Positions 25,741 to 40,125 of a stretch of DNA of 64,000 nt are shown here, piece after piece. Origin of the DNA: Apodemus sylvaticus. Taxonomy: Eukaryota; Chordata; Mammalia; Rodentia; Muridae. The DNA lies in assembly GCF_947179515.1 (NCBI RefSeq), contig NC_067477.1, positions 146,544,465-146,608,464 on the forward strand, given 5' to 3'. The notes under the pieces are model-generated. The model ran no database searches and was not told where the DNA came from. It worked only from the letters and a program-made list of their open reading frames with translations. The translations under genes were made by a program, and so were the position numbers. Numbering within the stretch: the first letter of the stretch is position 1; every line of letters begins with the position of its first letter.

Positions 25741-27434
25741 AAGATTTGGTGTGAGGTGTATGTCTAAACGTGTAGCCTCAAAAGAGAACCGACAGGAGAA
25801 TTTTCTTTCATCAAAATTTGTCAGAAACCACGTTTTAAGGAAATCTCGCATCGTGCGAAATTATCTTATTTTTCCTAAACAACACATTGTAACTCGAAAA
25901 CCTTTGCTGTTGCGTGTACGTGTAAGCATGTAGCCTCAAAAGAGAACACCCAGGAGAGTTTTCTCTCGAAAGAATATGTAAGAATACTACGTTATAAGGA
26001 AATACAGTGTTGCAGAGTAAAGACAAATACGTACGTATTGGAAACACTTTAAGAGAAGAAATAACGTGTCGTACAAAATTAGCTTGTATCTCCTAAACAA
26101 CACGTTGGAACTCGAAAAGATTTGGTGAGGCTCGTACGTCTACACGTGTAGCCTCAAAAGAGAACCCACAGGAGAACTTTCTTTCGTCAAAATTTGTCAG
26201 AAAACCACGTTTTAAGGAAATCCCGCATCGTGCAATATTATCTTGTTTTTCCTAAACAACACGTTGTACCTCGAAAAGCTTTGGTGTTGCGTGTATGTCT
26301 AAGCGTGTAGCCTCTAAAGAGAACGCACAGGAGAGTTTTCTCTCGAAAGAACATGTAAGAATACAACGTTATAAGAAAATACAGTTTTGCAGTGTAAAGA
26401 CAAATACGTATGTATTGGAAACACTTTATGAGAAGAAATAATGCATCTTACAAAATTATCTTGTATCTCCTAAACAACACGTGGTATCTCGAAAGGATTT
26501 GGTGTGGTGTGTACGTCTAAACGTGTAGCCTCAAAAGAGAACCCACAGGAGAATTTTCTTTCGTCAAAATTTGTCAGAAAACCACGATTTATGGAAATCC
26601 CACAAGGTGCAATATTATCTTCTTTTTCATAAACAACACGTTGTAACTCGAAACGCTTTGGTGTTGCCTGTATGTCTAAGTGTGTAGCCTCAAAAGGGAA
26701 TGCCCAGGATAGTTTTCTCTAGTAAGAATACCTAAGAATACCACATTATAATGAAATACAGTATTGCAGAGTAAAGACAAATATGTACGTATTGGAATCA
26801 CTTAATGAGAAGAATTAACGCATCGTACAAAATTAGCTTGTATCTCCTAAACAACACATTGTAACTCGAAAAGATTTGATGTGGCGTGTACGTCTAAACG
26901 TGTAGCCTCAAAAGAGAACCCACAGGAGAATTTTCTTTCGTTAAAATTTTTCAGAAAACCACGTATTAAGGAAATCCCGCATCGTGCGAAATCATCTTCT
27001 TTTTCCTAAACAACATGTTGTAACTCGAAAAGCTTTAGTGTTGCGTGTATGTCTAAGCGTGGAGCCTCAATAGAGAAGGCACAGGAGAGTTTTCTTTCAA
27101 AAGAATAGGTAAGAATACCACGTTATAAGGAAATACAGTGTTGTAGAGTCAACAAAAATACATATGTATTGGAAACACTTTAGGAGAAGAAGTAACGCAT
27201 CATAAAAAATTAGCTTGTATCTCCTAAACAACACGTTATAACTCGAAAAGATTTGGTGTGACGTGTACGTCTAAACGTGTAGCCTCAAAAGAGAACCCAC
27301 AGGAGAATTTTCTTTCATCAAAATTTGTCAGAAACCACGTTTTAAGAAAATCTCGCATCGTGCGAAATTATCTTGTTTTTCCAAACAACACGTTGTAAAT
27401 CGAAAAGCTTTGGGGTTGCGTGTATTTCTAAGCA

Positions 27435-27460
27435 TGTAGCCTCAAAAGAGAACCCACAGG
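27435..27460 (-). other. A-A step (B portion skipped)
   Basis: On the plus strand the A head (GTATTTCTAAGCATGTAGCC) is followed by CCCACAGG, the A tail, so a whole B subunit is missing. The switch lies in the shared block TAGCCTCAAAAGAGAAC. Both neighbouring boxes are TCTCGC-type and broken. Confidence 0.85.
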
Positions 27461-30400
27461 AAAACTTTTGTCGTCAAAATTTTTCAGAAAACCACGTTTT
27501 ATGGAAATCTCGCATCGTGTGAAATAATCTTGTTTTTCCTAAACAACACGTTGTAACTCGAAAAGCCTTGGTGTTGCGTGTATGTCTAAGCGTGTAGCCT
27601 CAAAAGAGAATGCACAGGAGAGTTTTTCCTCGAAAGAATATGTAAGAATACCACGTTATAAGGAAATACAGTGTTGCAGAGAAAGACAAATACGTACGTT
27701 TTGGCAACACTTTATGAGAAGAAATAACACATCATACAAAATTAGCTTGTATCTCCTAACTAAACAACACGTGGTAACTCGAAAGGATTTGGTGTGGCGT
27801 GCACGTCTATACGTTTAGCGTCAAAAGAGAACCCAGAGGAGAATATTCTTTTGTCAAAATTTGTCAGAAAACCACGTTTTAAGGAAATCCCACATCGTGC
27901 GAAATTATCTTTTTATTCATAAACAACACGTTGTAACTCGAAAAGCTTTGGTGTTGCCTGTATGTCTAAGTGTGTAGCCTCAAAAGGGAACGCACAGGAT
28001 AGTTTTCTCTCGAAAGAATATGTAAGAATACCACGTTATAAGGAAATACAGTGTTGAAGAGTAAAGGCAAATACTTACGTATTGGAAACACCTTACGAGA
28101 AGAATTAACGCATCTTACAAAATTAGCTTGTATCTCCTAAACAACAGGTTGTAACTCGAAAAGATTTGGTGTGGCGTGTACGTCTAAACGTGTAGCCTCA
28201 AAAGAGAACCCACAGGAGAATTTTCTTTCATCAAAATTTTTCAGAAAACTACGTTTTAATTAAATCCCGCATCGTGCGATATCATTTTCTTTTTCCTAAA
28301 CAACATGTTGTAACTCGAAAAGCTTTCGTGTTGCGTGTATGTGTAAGCATGGAGCCGCAAAAGAGAAGGCACAGGAGGGTTTTCTCTCGAAAGAATATGT
28401 AAGAATACCACTTTATTAGGAAATACAATTTTGCAGAGTAAAATCAAATAAGTATATATTGGGAACACTTTACGAGAAGAAATAAAGCATCGAACAAAAT
28501 TAGCTTGTATCTCCTAAACAACTCGTGGTAACTCGAAAAGTTTTGGTTTGGCGTGTACGTCTAAACGTGTAGCCTCAAAAGAGAACACAAAGGGGAATTT
28601 TCTTTCGTCAAAATTTGTCAGAAAACCACGTTTTAAGGAAATCCCGCATCCTCCGAAATTATCTTGTTTTTCCTAAACAACACGTTGTAACTCGAAAAGC
28701 TTTGGTGTTGCGTGTATGTCTAAGCGTGTAGCTTCAAAAGAGAATGAACAGGAGAGTTTTCTCTCGAAAGAACATGTAAGAATACAACGTTATAAGGAAA
28801 TACAGTGTTGCAAAGTAAAGACAAAAAGTACATATTGGAAACACTTTACGAGAAGAAATTACGCATCATACAATATTAGCTTGTATCTCCTAAACAACAA
28901 GTGGAAACTCGAAAACATTTGGTTTGGCATGTACGTCTAAAAGTGAAGTCTCAAAAGAGAAACCACTGGAGAATTTTCTTTCTTCAAAATTTGTCAGAAA
29001 ACCACGTTTTAACGAAATCCCACATCCTACAAAATTATCTTGTTTTCCTAAACAACAAGTTGTAACTCGAAAATCTTTGGTGTTGCGTGTATGTCTAAGT
29101 GTGTAGCCTCAAAAGGGAATGCACAGGAGAGATTTTTCTCTCGAAAGAATATGTAAGAATACCACGTTATAAGGAAATACAGTGTTGCAGAGAGAAGACA
29201 AATACGTACATATTGGAAACACTTTAAGAGCAGAAATAAAGCATTGTACAAAATTGGCTTGTATCTCCTAAACAACACGTTGTAACTCGAAAAGATTTCG
29301 TGTGACATGTACGTCTAAACATGTAGCCTCAAAAGAGAACCGACAGTAGAATTTTCTTACATCAAAATTTGTCAGAAACCACGTTTTAACGAAATCTCGC
29401 ATCGTGCGAAATTATCTAGTTTTTCCTAAACAACACGTTGTAACTCGAAAATCTTCTGTGTTGCGTGTATGGCTAAGCGTGTAGACTCAAAGGAGAACGC
29501 ACAGGAGAGTTTTCTCTCGAAAGAATATGTAAGAAAACCACATTATAAGGAAATACAGTGTTGCAGAGTAAAGACAAAAACGTATGTATTGGAAACACTT
29601 TACAAGAAGAAATAACGCATCATACTAAATTAGCTTGTATCTCCTAAACAACAGGTTGTAACTCGAAAGGATTTGGTGTGGCATGTACGTCTAAACGTGT
29701 AGCCTCAAAAGAGAACCGACAGGAGAATTTTCTATCGTCAAAATATGTGAGAAAACCACGTTTTAAGGAAATCCCTCATCGTGCAAAATTATCTTCTTTT
29801 TCCTAAACAACAAGTTGTAACTCGAAAAGTTTTGGTGTTGCGTGTATGTCAAAGCGCGTAGCCTCAAAAGAGAATGCAAAGGAGAGTATTATCTCGATAG
29901 AATTTGTAAGAATACCACGTTATAAGGAAATACAGTGTTGCAGAGTAAAGACAAATACGTACGTATTGGAAACACTTTACGAGAAGAAATAACGCATTGT
30001 ACAAAATTAGCTTGTATCTCCTAAACAACACGTTGTAACTCGAAAAGATTTGATGTGGCGTGTACGTCTAAACGTGTAGCCTCAAAAGAGAACCCACAGG
30101 AGAATTTTCTTTGGTCAAATTTGTCAGAAAACCACGTATTAAGGAAATCCTGCATCGTGCGAAATTATCTTGTTTTTCCTAAACAACACGTTGTAACTCG
30201 AAAAGCTGTTGTGTTGCGTGTATGTCTCAGTGTATAGCCTCAAAAGAGAACACACAGGAGAGTTTTCTCTCGAAAGAATATGTAAGAATACCATGTTATA
30301 AGGAAATACAGTGTTGCAGAGTAAAGACAAATAGGTACGTATTGGAAACCCTTAAACTTTACGAGATGAAATAAAGCATCGTACAAAATTAGCTCATATC

Positions 30401-32039
30401 TCCTAAACAACACATTGTAACTTGAAATGACTTGGTGTGGAGTGTACGTCTAAACGTGTAGCCTCAAAAGAGAACCCATAGGAGAATTTTCTTTCGTCAA
30501 AATTTTCAGAAAACCACGTTTTAAGGAAATCCTGCATCGTGCAAAATTATCGTGAGAGAGTATCTTGTTTTTCCTAAACAACACGTTGTAATTCGAAAAG
30601 CTTTGGTGTTGCGGGTATGTCTAAGCGTGTAGCCTCAAAAGAGAACGCACAGGAGAGTTTTCTCTCGAAAGAATATGTAAGAATACCACGTTATAAGGAA
30701 ATACAGTGTTGCAGAGTAAAGACAAATACGTACTTATTGGAAACACTTTATGAGAAGAAATAACGCATTGTAAAAAATTAGTTTGTATCTCCTAAACAAC
30801 ACGTTGTAACTCGAAAACATTTGGTGTGGCGTGCACGTCTAAATGTGTAGCCTCAAAAGAAAACCCACAGGAGAATTTTCTTTGGTAAAAATTTGTCAGA
30901 AAACCACGTATTAAGGAAATCCCGCATCGTGCGAAATTAACTTGTTTTTCCTAAACAACGCGTTGTAACTCGAAAAGCTTTGGTGTTGCGTGTATGTCTA
31001 AGCATGTAGCCTCAAAAGAGAACACACAGAAGAGTTTCCTCTCGAAAGAATATGTAAGAATACCACATTATAAGGAAGTACAATGTTGCAGAATAAAGAC
31101 AAATACTTACGTATTGGAAACCCTTAAAATTAGCGAGATGAAATAAAGCATCATACAAAATTAGCTTGTATCTCCTAAACAACACGTTGTAACTCGAAAA
31201 GATTTGGTGTGGCATGTACGTCTAAACGTGTAGCCTCAAAAGAGAACCACAGGACAATTTTTTTTGGTCAAAATTTGTCAGAAAACCACGTTTTAAGGAA
31301 ATCCCGCATCGTGAGAAATTATCTTGTTCTTCCTAAACAACACGTTGTAATTCGAAAAGCTTTGGTGTTGCGTGTATGTCTAAGCGTGTAGCCTCAAAAG
31401 AGAACGCACAGGAGAGTTTTCTCTCGAAAGAATATGTAAGAATACCACGTTATAAGGAAATACAGTGTTGCAGAGTAAAGACAAACACATAAGTATTGGA
31501 AACACTTTACAAGAAGTAATAATGCATTGTACAAAATTAGCTTGTGTCTCCTAAACAACACGTTGTAACTCGAAAAGATTTGGTGTGGCGTTTACAACTA
31601 AACATGTAGCCTAAAAAGAGAACCCACAGGATAATTTTCTTTCCTCAAAATATTTCAGAAAACCACGTTTTAAGGAAATCTGCATCGTGCGAAATTATCT
31701 TGTTTTTCGTAAACAACAGGTTGTAATTCGAAAAGCTTTGGTGTTGCGTGTATGTCTAAGCATGTAGCCTCGAAAGCAAACGCAGAGGAGAGTTTTCTCT
31801 CGAAAGAATATGCAAAAATACCACGTTATGAGGAAATACAGTGTTGCAGAGCAAAGGCAAATACGTATGTATTGGAAAAATTTAAACTTTATGAGAAGAA
31901 ATAACCCATCGAACAAAATTAGCTTATATCTCCTAAACAACACGTTGTAACTCGAAAAGATTTCGTGTGGTGTGTACATCTAAACGTGTAGCCTCAAAAG
32001 AGAACCCACAGGAGTATTTTCATTCGTCAAAATTTGTCA

Positions 32040-35000
32040 GAAAACCACGTTTTAAGGAAATCCCGCATCGTGCCAAATTATCTTGTTTTTCCTAAACAAC
32101 AAATTGTAATTCGAAAAGCTTTGGTGTTGCGTGTATGTTTAATCGTGTAGCCTCAAAAGAGAACGCAAAGGAGAGTTTTCTCTCGAAACAATATGTAAGA
32201 ATACCACGTTATAAGTAAATACAGTGTTGCAGAGTAAAGACAAATACATACTTATTGGAAACACTTAAACTTTACGAGAAGAAATAAGGCATCATACAAA
32301 ATTAGTTTGTATCTCCTAAACAACAAGTTATAACTCGAAAAGATTTGGTGTGGTGTGTACGTCTAATGTGTAGCCTCAAAGGAGAACCACAGGACAATTT
32401 TCTTTCGTCAATATTTGTCAGAAAACCACGTTTTAAGGAAATCCTGCATCGTGCGAAATTATCTTGTTTTTCCTAAACAACACGTTGTAACTCGAAAAGC
32501 TTTGGTGTTGCGTGTATGTCTAAGCGTGTAGCCTCAAAAGAGAATGCACAGGAGAGTTTTCTCTCGAAAGAATATGTAAGAATACCACGTTATATGGAAA
32601 TACATTGTTGCAGAGTAAAGACAAATAAGTACGTATTGGAAACACTTTACGAGAGGTAATAACGCATCGTAAAAAATTATCTTGTATCTCCTAAACAAAA
32701 CGTTGTAACTCGAAAAGATTTGGTGTGGCGTTTACAACTAAACATGTAGCCTCAAAAGAGAACCCACAGGAGTATTTTCTTTCGTCAAAATTTTTCAGAA
32801 AACCACGTTTTAAGGAAATCCCGCATCATGTGAAATTATCTTGTTTTTCCTAAACAACAGGTTGTAATTCGAAATGCTTTGGTGTTGAGTGTATGTCTAA
32901 GCATGTAGCCTCTAAAGAGAACGCACAGGAGAGTTTTTCTCTCGAAAGAATATGCAAGATTACCACGTTATAAGGAAATACAGTGTTGCAGAGTAAAGGC
33001 AATTACGTACATATTGGACACATTTAAACTTTACGAGAAGAAATAATGCATCTTAAAAAATTAGCTTGTATCTCCTAACCAACACGTTTTAACTCGAAAG
33101 GATTTGGTGTGGCGTGTACGTCTAAACGTGTAGCCTCAAAAGAGAACCCACAGGAGTATTTTCTTTCGTCAAAATTTGTCAGAAAACCACGTTTTAAGGA
33201 AATCCCGCATCGTGCGAAATTATCTTGTTTTTCCTAAACAACACATTGTAACTCGAAAAGTTTTGGTGTTGCGTGTATGTCTACGCGTGTAGCCTCAAAA
33301 GAGAATGCACAGGAGAGTTTTCTCTCGAAAGAATATGTAAGAATACCACGTTATATGGAAATACAGTATTGCAGAGTAAAGACAAATACGTACTTATTGG
33401 AAACACTTAAACTTTACGAGAAGAAATAAGGCATCGTACAAAATTAGTTTGTATCTTCTAAACAACACGCTGTAACTCGAAAAGATTTGGTGTGGCGTGT
33501 ACGTCTAAACGTGTAGCCTCAAAAGAGAACCCACAGGAGAGTTTTCTTTCGTCAAAATTTGTCAAAAACCACGTTTTAAAGAAATCCCGCATCGTGCGAA
33601 ATTATCTTGTTTTTCCTAAACAACATGATGTAACACGAAAAGGTTTGGTGTTGCGGGTATATCTAAGCGTGTAGCCTCAAAAGAGAACGCACAGGAGAGT
33701 TTTCTCCCAAAAGATTATATAGTAATACCACATTATAAGGAAATACAGTGTTGCAGAGAAAAGACAAATACATACTTATTGGAAACACTTAAACTTTATG
33801 AGTAGAAATAACACATAGTACAAAATAAGCTTGTATCTCCTAAACAACACGATATAACTCGAAAGGATTTGGTGTGGCTTATACGTCTAAACGTGTACCC
33901 TCAAAAGAGAACCCACAGGAGAATTTTCTTTCGTCAAAATTTGTCAGAAAACCACGTTTTAAGGAAATCCCGCATCGTGCGAAATTATCTTGTTTTTCCT
34001 AAACAACATATTGTAATTCGAAAAGCTTTGGTGTTGCGTGTATGTTTAATCGTGTAGCCTCAAAAGAGAACGCACAGGAGAGTTTTCTCTCAAAAGAATA
34101 TGTAAGAATACCACGTTATAAGTAAATACAGTGTTGCAGAGTAAAGACAAATACATACTTATTGGAAACACTTAAACTTTACGAGAAGAAATAAGGCATC
34201 ATACAAAATTAGTTTGTATCTCCTAAACAACACGTTATAACTCGAAAATATTTGGTGTGGTGTGTACGTCTAACGTGTAGCCTCAAAGGAGAACCACAGG
34301 ACAATTTTCTTTCATCAATATTTGTCAGAAAACCACGTTTTAAGGAAATCCTGCATCGTGCGAAATTATCTTGTTTTTCCTAAACAACACGTTGTAACTC
34401 GAAAAGCTTTGGTGTTGCGTGTATGTCTAAGCGTGTAGCCTCAAAAGAGAATGCACAGGAGAGTTTTCTCTCGAAAGAATATGTAAGAATACCACGTTAT
34501 AAGGAAATACATTGTTGCAGAGTAAAGACAAATAAGTACGTATTGGAAACACTTTACGATAGGTGATAAAGCATCGTACAAAATTAGCTTGTATCTCCTA
34601 AACAAAATGTTGTAACTCGAAAAGATTTGGTGTGGGGTTTACAACTAAACATGTAGCCTCAAAAGAGAACCCACAGGAGAATTTTCTTTCCTCAAAATTT
34701 TTCAGAAAACCACGTTTTAAGGAAATCCCGCATCATGTGAAATTATCTTGTTTTTCCTAAACAACAGGTTGTAATTCGAAATGCTTTGGTGTTGCGTGTA
34801 TGTCTAAGCATGTAGCCTCTAAAGAGAACGCACAGGAGAGTTTTTCTCTCGAAAGAATATGCAAGATTACCACATTATAAGAAAATACAGTGTTGCAGAG
34901 TAAAGGCAATTACGTACGTTTTGGACACATTTAAACTTTAGGAGAAGAAATAACGCATCTTAAAAAATTAGCTTGTATCTCCTAACCAACACGTTTTAAC

Positions 35001-35560
35001 TCGAAAGGATTTGGTGTGGCGTGTACGTCTAAACGTGTAGCCTCAAAAGAGAACCCACAGGAGTATTTTCTTTCGTCAAAATTTGTCAGAAAACCACGTT
35101 TTAAGGAAATCCCGCATCGTGCGAAATTATCTTGTTTTTCCTAAACAACACATTGTAACTCGAAAAGCTTTGGTGTTGCGTGTATGTCTACGCGTGTAGC
35201 CTCAAAAGAGAATGCACAGGAGAGTTTTCTCTCGAAAGAATATGTAAGAATACCACGTTATAAGGAAATACAGTGTTGCAGAGTAAAGACAAATACGTAC
35301 TTATTGGAAACACTTAAACTTTACGAGAAGAAATAAGGCATCGTACAAAATTAGATTGTATCTCCTAAATAACACGTTGTAACTCGAAAAGATTTGGTGT
35401 GGCGTGTACGTCTAAACGTGTAGCCTCAAAAGAGAACCCACAGGAGAGTTTTCTTTCGTCAAAATTTGTCAAAACCCACGTTTTAAAGAAATCCCGCATC
35501 GTGCGAAATTATCTTGTTTTTCCTAAACAACATGTTGTAACTCGAAAAGGTTTGGTGTTG
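32040..35560 (-). repeat. Higher-order repeat with 1,907-bp spacing, two copies
   Basis: Segments ~32,040-33,655 and ~33,948-35,562 match closely. Shared rare variants are GTATGTTTAATCGTG, CTAACGTG/CTAATGTG with a short B head, GCG/GGGTTTACAACTAAAC (32,721 and 34,628), CAAGATTACCAC and GTCTACGCGTG. The spacing is about five dimers. Confidence 0.85.
33203..33219 (-). other. CENP-B-box-like site, intact core (minus strand)
   Basis: The plus strand reads TCCCGCATCGTGCGAAA, the exact reverse complement of the consensus box. It belongs to a local run of three intact boxes in successive dimers (33203, 33585, 33968), one of the densest runs in the window. Confidence 0.75.
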
Positions 35561-35759
35561 CGTGTATGTCTAAGCGTGTAGCCTCAAAAGAGAATGCACA
35601 GGAGAGTTTTCTCTCGAAAGAATATGTAAGAATACCACGTCATAAGGAAATACAGTGTTGCAGAGTAAAGACAAATACGTACTTATTGGAAACACTTAAA
35701 CTTTACGAGAAGAAATAAGGCATCATAAAAAATTAGTTTGTATCTCCTAAACAACACGC

Positions 35760-37485
35760 TGTAACTCGAAAAGATTTGGTGTGGCGTATACGTCTAAACG
35801 TGTAGCCTCAAAAGAGAACCCACAGGACAATTTTCTTTCGTCAAAATTCGTCAGAAAACCACGTTTTAAGAAAATCCCTCATCGTGAGAAATTATCTTGT
35901 TCTTCCTAAACAACACGTTTTAACTCGAAAAGCTTTGGTGTTGGGTGTATGTCTAAGTGTGTAGCCCCAAAAGAGAACACACAGGAGAGTTTTCTCTCGA
36001 AAGAATATATAAGAATACCACGTTATAAGGAAATACAATGTGGCAGAGTAAAGACAAATATGTACATATTGGAAGCACTTTATGAGAGAAATAACGCATC
36101 TTGAAAAATTAGCTTGTTTGTCCTAAACAACACGTTGTAACTCAAAAAGATTTGGTGTGGCGTGTACGTCTAAACGTGTAGCCTCACAAGAGAATCCACA
36201 GGAGAGTTTTCTTTCGTCAAAATTTGTCAGAAAACCACGTTTTAAGGAAATCCCGCATCGTGAGAAATTATCTTGTTCTTCCTAAACAACACGTTTTAAC
36301 TCGAAAAGCTTTGGTGTTGCATGTATGTCTAAGCATGTAGCCCCAAAAGAGAACGCACATGAGTTTTCTCTCAAAAGAATATTTAGAATACCACGTTATA
36401 AGGAAATACAGTGTGGCAGAGTAAAGACAAATACGTATGTATTGGAAGCACTTTATGAGAGAAATAAAGCATCTTGCAAAATTAGCGTGTATGTCTTAAA
36501 CAACACGTTGTAACTCAAAAAGACTTGGTGTGGCGTGTACGTATAAACGGGTAGCCTCAAAAGAGAACCCACAGGAGAGTTTTCTTTCGTCAAAATTTGT
36601 CAAAACCACGTTTTAAAGAAATCCCGCATCGTGCGAAATTATCTTGTTTTTCCTAAACAACATGTTGTAACTCGAAAAGGTTTGGTGTTGCGGGTATATC
36701 TAAGCGTGTAGCCTCAAAAAAGAACGCACAGGAGAGTTTTCTCCCAAAAGATTATGTAGGAATACCACATTATAAGGAAATACAGTGTTGCAGAGTAAAG
36801 ACAAATACATACTTATTGGAAACACTTAAACTTTACGAGTAGAAATAACACATAGTACAAAATAAGCTTGTATCTCCTAAACAACACGATATAACTCGAA
36901 AGGATTTGGTGTGGCTTGTACGTCTAAACGTGTACCCTCAAAAGAGAACCGACAGGAGAATTTTCTTTCGTCAAAATTTGTCAGAAAACCACGTTTTAAG
37001 GAAATCCCGCATCGTGAGAAATTATCTTGTTTTTCCTAAACAACACGTTGTAACTCGAAAAGCTTTGGTGTTGCGTGTATGTCTAAGCGTGTATCCTCAA
37101 AAGAGAATGCACAGGAGAGTTTTCTCTCGAAAGAATATGTAAGAATACCACGTTATATGGAAATACATTGTTGCAGAGTAAAGACAAATACGTACGTATT
37201 GGAAACCCTTTAAGAGAGGTAATAACGTATCTTACAAAATTAGCTTGTATCTCCTAAACAAAACGTTGTAACTCGAAAAGATTTGGTGTGGCGTTTACAA
37301 CTAAACGTGTAGCCTCAAAAGAGAACCCACAGGAGAATTTTCTTTCGTCAAAATTTTTCAGAAAACCGCGTTTTAAGGAAATCCCGCATCGTGTGAAATT
37401 ATCTTGTTTTTCCTAAAAAACAGGTTGTAATTCGAAATGCTTTGGTGTTGCGTGTATGTCTAAGCGTGCAGCCTCAAAAGAGAAT
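35760..37485 (-). repeat. Higher-order repeat, 2,645-bp spacing, copy 1
   Basis: It pairs with 38,405-40,125. Shared markers are CAAAATTCGTCAG, GTTGGGTGTATG, GTAGCCCCAAAAG, TTTGTCCTAAAC, a short CATGAG/CAGGAG-TTTTCTCTC variant, AACGGGTAGCC and TACAACTAAAC. Between the two copies lies ~0.9 kb of a different variant. The spacing is almost exactly seven dimers. Confidence 0.85.
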
Positions 37486-38136
37486 GCAAAGGAGAGTATT
37501 TTTCTCGAAAGAATATGTAAGAATACCACGTTATTAGGAAACACAGTGTTGTAAAGACAAATACTTACGTATTGGAAAAACTTTACGAGAAGAAATAACG
37601 CATCGTACAAAATTAGCTTGTATCTCCTAAACAACACGTTGTAACTTAAAAAGATTTGGTGTGGCCTGTACGTCTAAACGTGTAGCCTCAAAAGAGAACC
37701 CACAGGAGAATTTTCTTTCGTCAAAATTTTTCAGAAAACCACGTTTTAAGGAAATCCCGCATCGTGCGAAATTATCTTGTTTTTCCTAAACAACATGTTG
37801 TAACTCGAAAAGCTTTGGTGTTGCGTGTATGTCTAAGCATGTAGCCTCAAAAGAGAACACACAGGAGAGTTGTATCTCGATAGAATTTGTAAGAATACCA
37901 CGTTAAAAGGAAATACAGTGTTGCAAAGTAAAGACAAATACATATGTATTGGAAACCCATAAACTTTACGAGATGAAATAAAGCATCGTACAAAATTAGC
38001 TTGTATCTCCTAAACAACACGTTGTAACTCGAAAAGATGTGGTGTGGCGTGTACGTCTAAATGTGTAGCCTCAAAAGAGAACCCACAGGAGAATTTTTTT
38101 TGTCAAAATTTTTCAGAAAACCACGGTTTACGGAAA

Positions 38137-38153
38137 TCCCGTATCGTGCGAAA
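38137..38153 (-). other. CENP-B-box-like site, variant with A at position 12
   Basis: The plus strand reads TCCCGTATCGTGCGAAA. The core is intact, and position 12 is A, which the primate consensus also allows (R). The same form occurs at 23966-23982 and 48585-48601. Confidence 0.7.
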
Positions 38154-38404
38154 TTATCTTGTTTTTCCTAAACAACACGTTGTAACTCGAAAGGCTTTGG
38201 TGTTGCGTGTATGTCTAAGCATGTAGCCTCAAAAGAGAACACACAGGAGAGTTTTTTCTCAATAGAATTTGTAAGAATACCACGTTATAAGGAAATACAG
38301 TGTTGCAGAGTAAAGACAAATACGTATGTATTGGAAACCCTTAAACTTTACGAGATGAAATAAAGCATCGTACAAAATTAGCTTGTATCTCCTAAACAAC
38401 ACGT

Positions 38405-40125
38405 GGTAACTCGAAAAGATTTGGTGTGGCGTGTACGTCTAAACGTGTAGCCTCAAAAGAGAACCCACAGGACAATTTTCTTTCGTCAAAATTCGTCAGA
38501 AAACCACGTTTTAAGAAAATCCCTCATCGTGAGAAATTATCTTGTTCTTCCTAAACAACACGTTTTAACTCGAAAAGCTTTGGTGTTGGGTGTATGTCTA
38601 AGTGTGTAGCCCCAAAAGAGAACACACAGGAGAGTTTTCTCTCGAAAGAATATGTAAGAATACCACGTTATAAGGAAATACAGTGTGGCAGAGTAAAGAC
38701 AAATATGTACATATTGGAAGCACTTTATGAGAGAAATAACGCATCTTGCAAAATTAGCTTGTTTGTCCTAAACAACACGTTGTAACTCAAAAAGATTGTT
38801 GTGGCGTGTACGTCTAAACGTGTAGCCTCACAAGAGAACCCACAGGAGAGTTTTCTTTCGTCAAAATTTGTCAGAAAACCACGTTTTAAGGAAATCCCGC
38901 ATCGTGAGAAATTATCTTGTTCTTCCTAAACAACACGTTTTAACTCGAAAAGCTTTGGTGTTGCGTGTATGTCTAAGCATGTAGCCCCAAAAGAGAACGC
39001 ACAGGAGAGTTTTCTCTCAAAAGAATATTTAGAATACCACGTTATAAGGAAATACAGTGTGGCAGAGTAAAGACAAATACGTATGTATTGGAAGCACTTT
39101 ATGAGAGAAATAAAGCATCTTGCAAAATTAGCGTGTATGTCTTAAACAACACGTTGTAACTCAAAAAGACTTGGTGTGGCGTGTACGTATAAACGGGTAG
39201 CCTCAAAAGAGAACCCACAGGAGAGTTTTCTTTCGTCAAAATTTGTCAAAACCACGTTTTAAAGAAATCCCGCATCGTGCGAAATTATCTTGTTTTTCCT
39301 AAACAACATGTTGTAACTCGAAAAGGTTTGGTGTTGCGGGTATATCTAAGCGTGTAGCCTCAAAAAAGAACGAACAGGAGAGTTTTCTCCCAAAAGATTA
39401 TGTAGGAATACCACATTATAAGGAAATACAGTGTTGCAGAGTAAAGACAAATACATACTTATTGGAAACACTTAAACTTTACGAGTAGAAATAACACATA
39501 GTACAAAATAAGCTTGTATCTCCTAAACAACACGATATAACTCGAAAGGATTTGGTGTGGCTTGTACGTCTAAACGTGTACCCTCAAAAGAGAACCGACA
39601 GGAGAATTTTCTTTCGTCAAAATTTGTCAGAAAACCACGTTTTAAGGAAATCCCGCATCGTGAGAAATTATCTTGTTTTTCCTAAACAACACGTTGTAAC
39701 TCGAAAAGCTTTGGTGTTGCGTGTATGTCTAAGCGTGTATCCTCAAAAGAGAATGCACAGGAGAGTTTTCTCTCGAAAGAATATGTAAGAATACCACGTT
39801 ATATGGAAATACATTGTTGCAGAGTAAAGACAAATACGTACGTATTGGAAACCCTTTACGAGAGGTATAACGTATCTTACAAAATTAGCTTGTATCTCCT
39901 AAACAAAACGTTGTAACTCGAAAAGATTTGGTGTGGCGTTTACAACTAAACATGTAGCTTCAAAAGAGAACCCACAGGAGAATTTTCTTTCGTCAAAATT
40001 TTTCAGAAAACCACGTTTTAAGGAAATCCCGCATCGTGTGAAATTATCTTGTTTTTCCTAAACAACAGGTTGTAATTCGAAATGCTTTGGTGTTGCGTGT
40101 ATGTCTAAGCGTGCAGCCTCAAAAG
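38405..40125 (-). repeat. Higher-order repeat, 2,645-bp spacing, copy 2
   Basis: This is the partner of 35,760-37,485. The two stretches 36,906-37,142 and 39,552-39,788 translate identically, which shows how recent the copying is. Only one A subunit per copy keeps an intact box (36622 and 39268); the others have TTCTC or TTCAC on the box strand. Confidence 0.85.
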
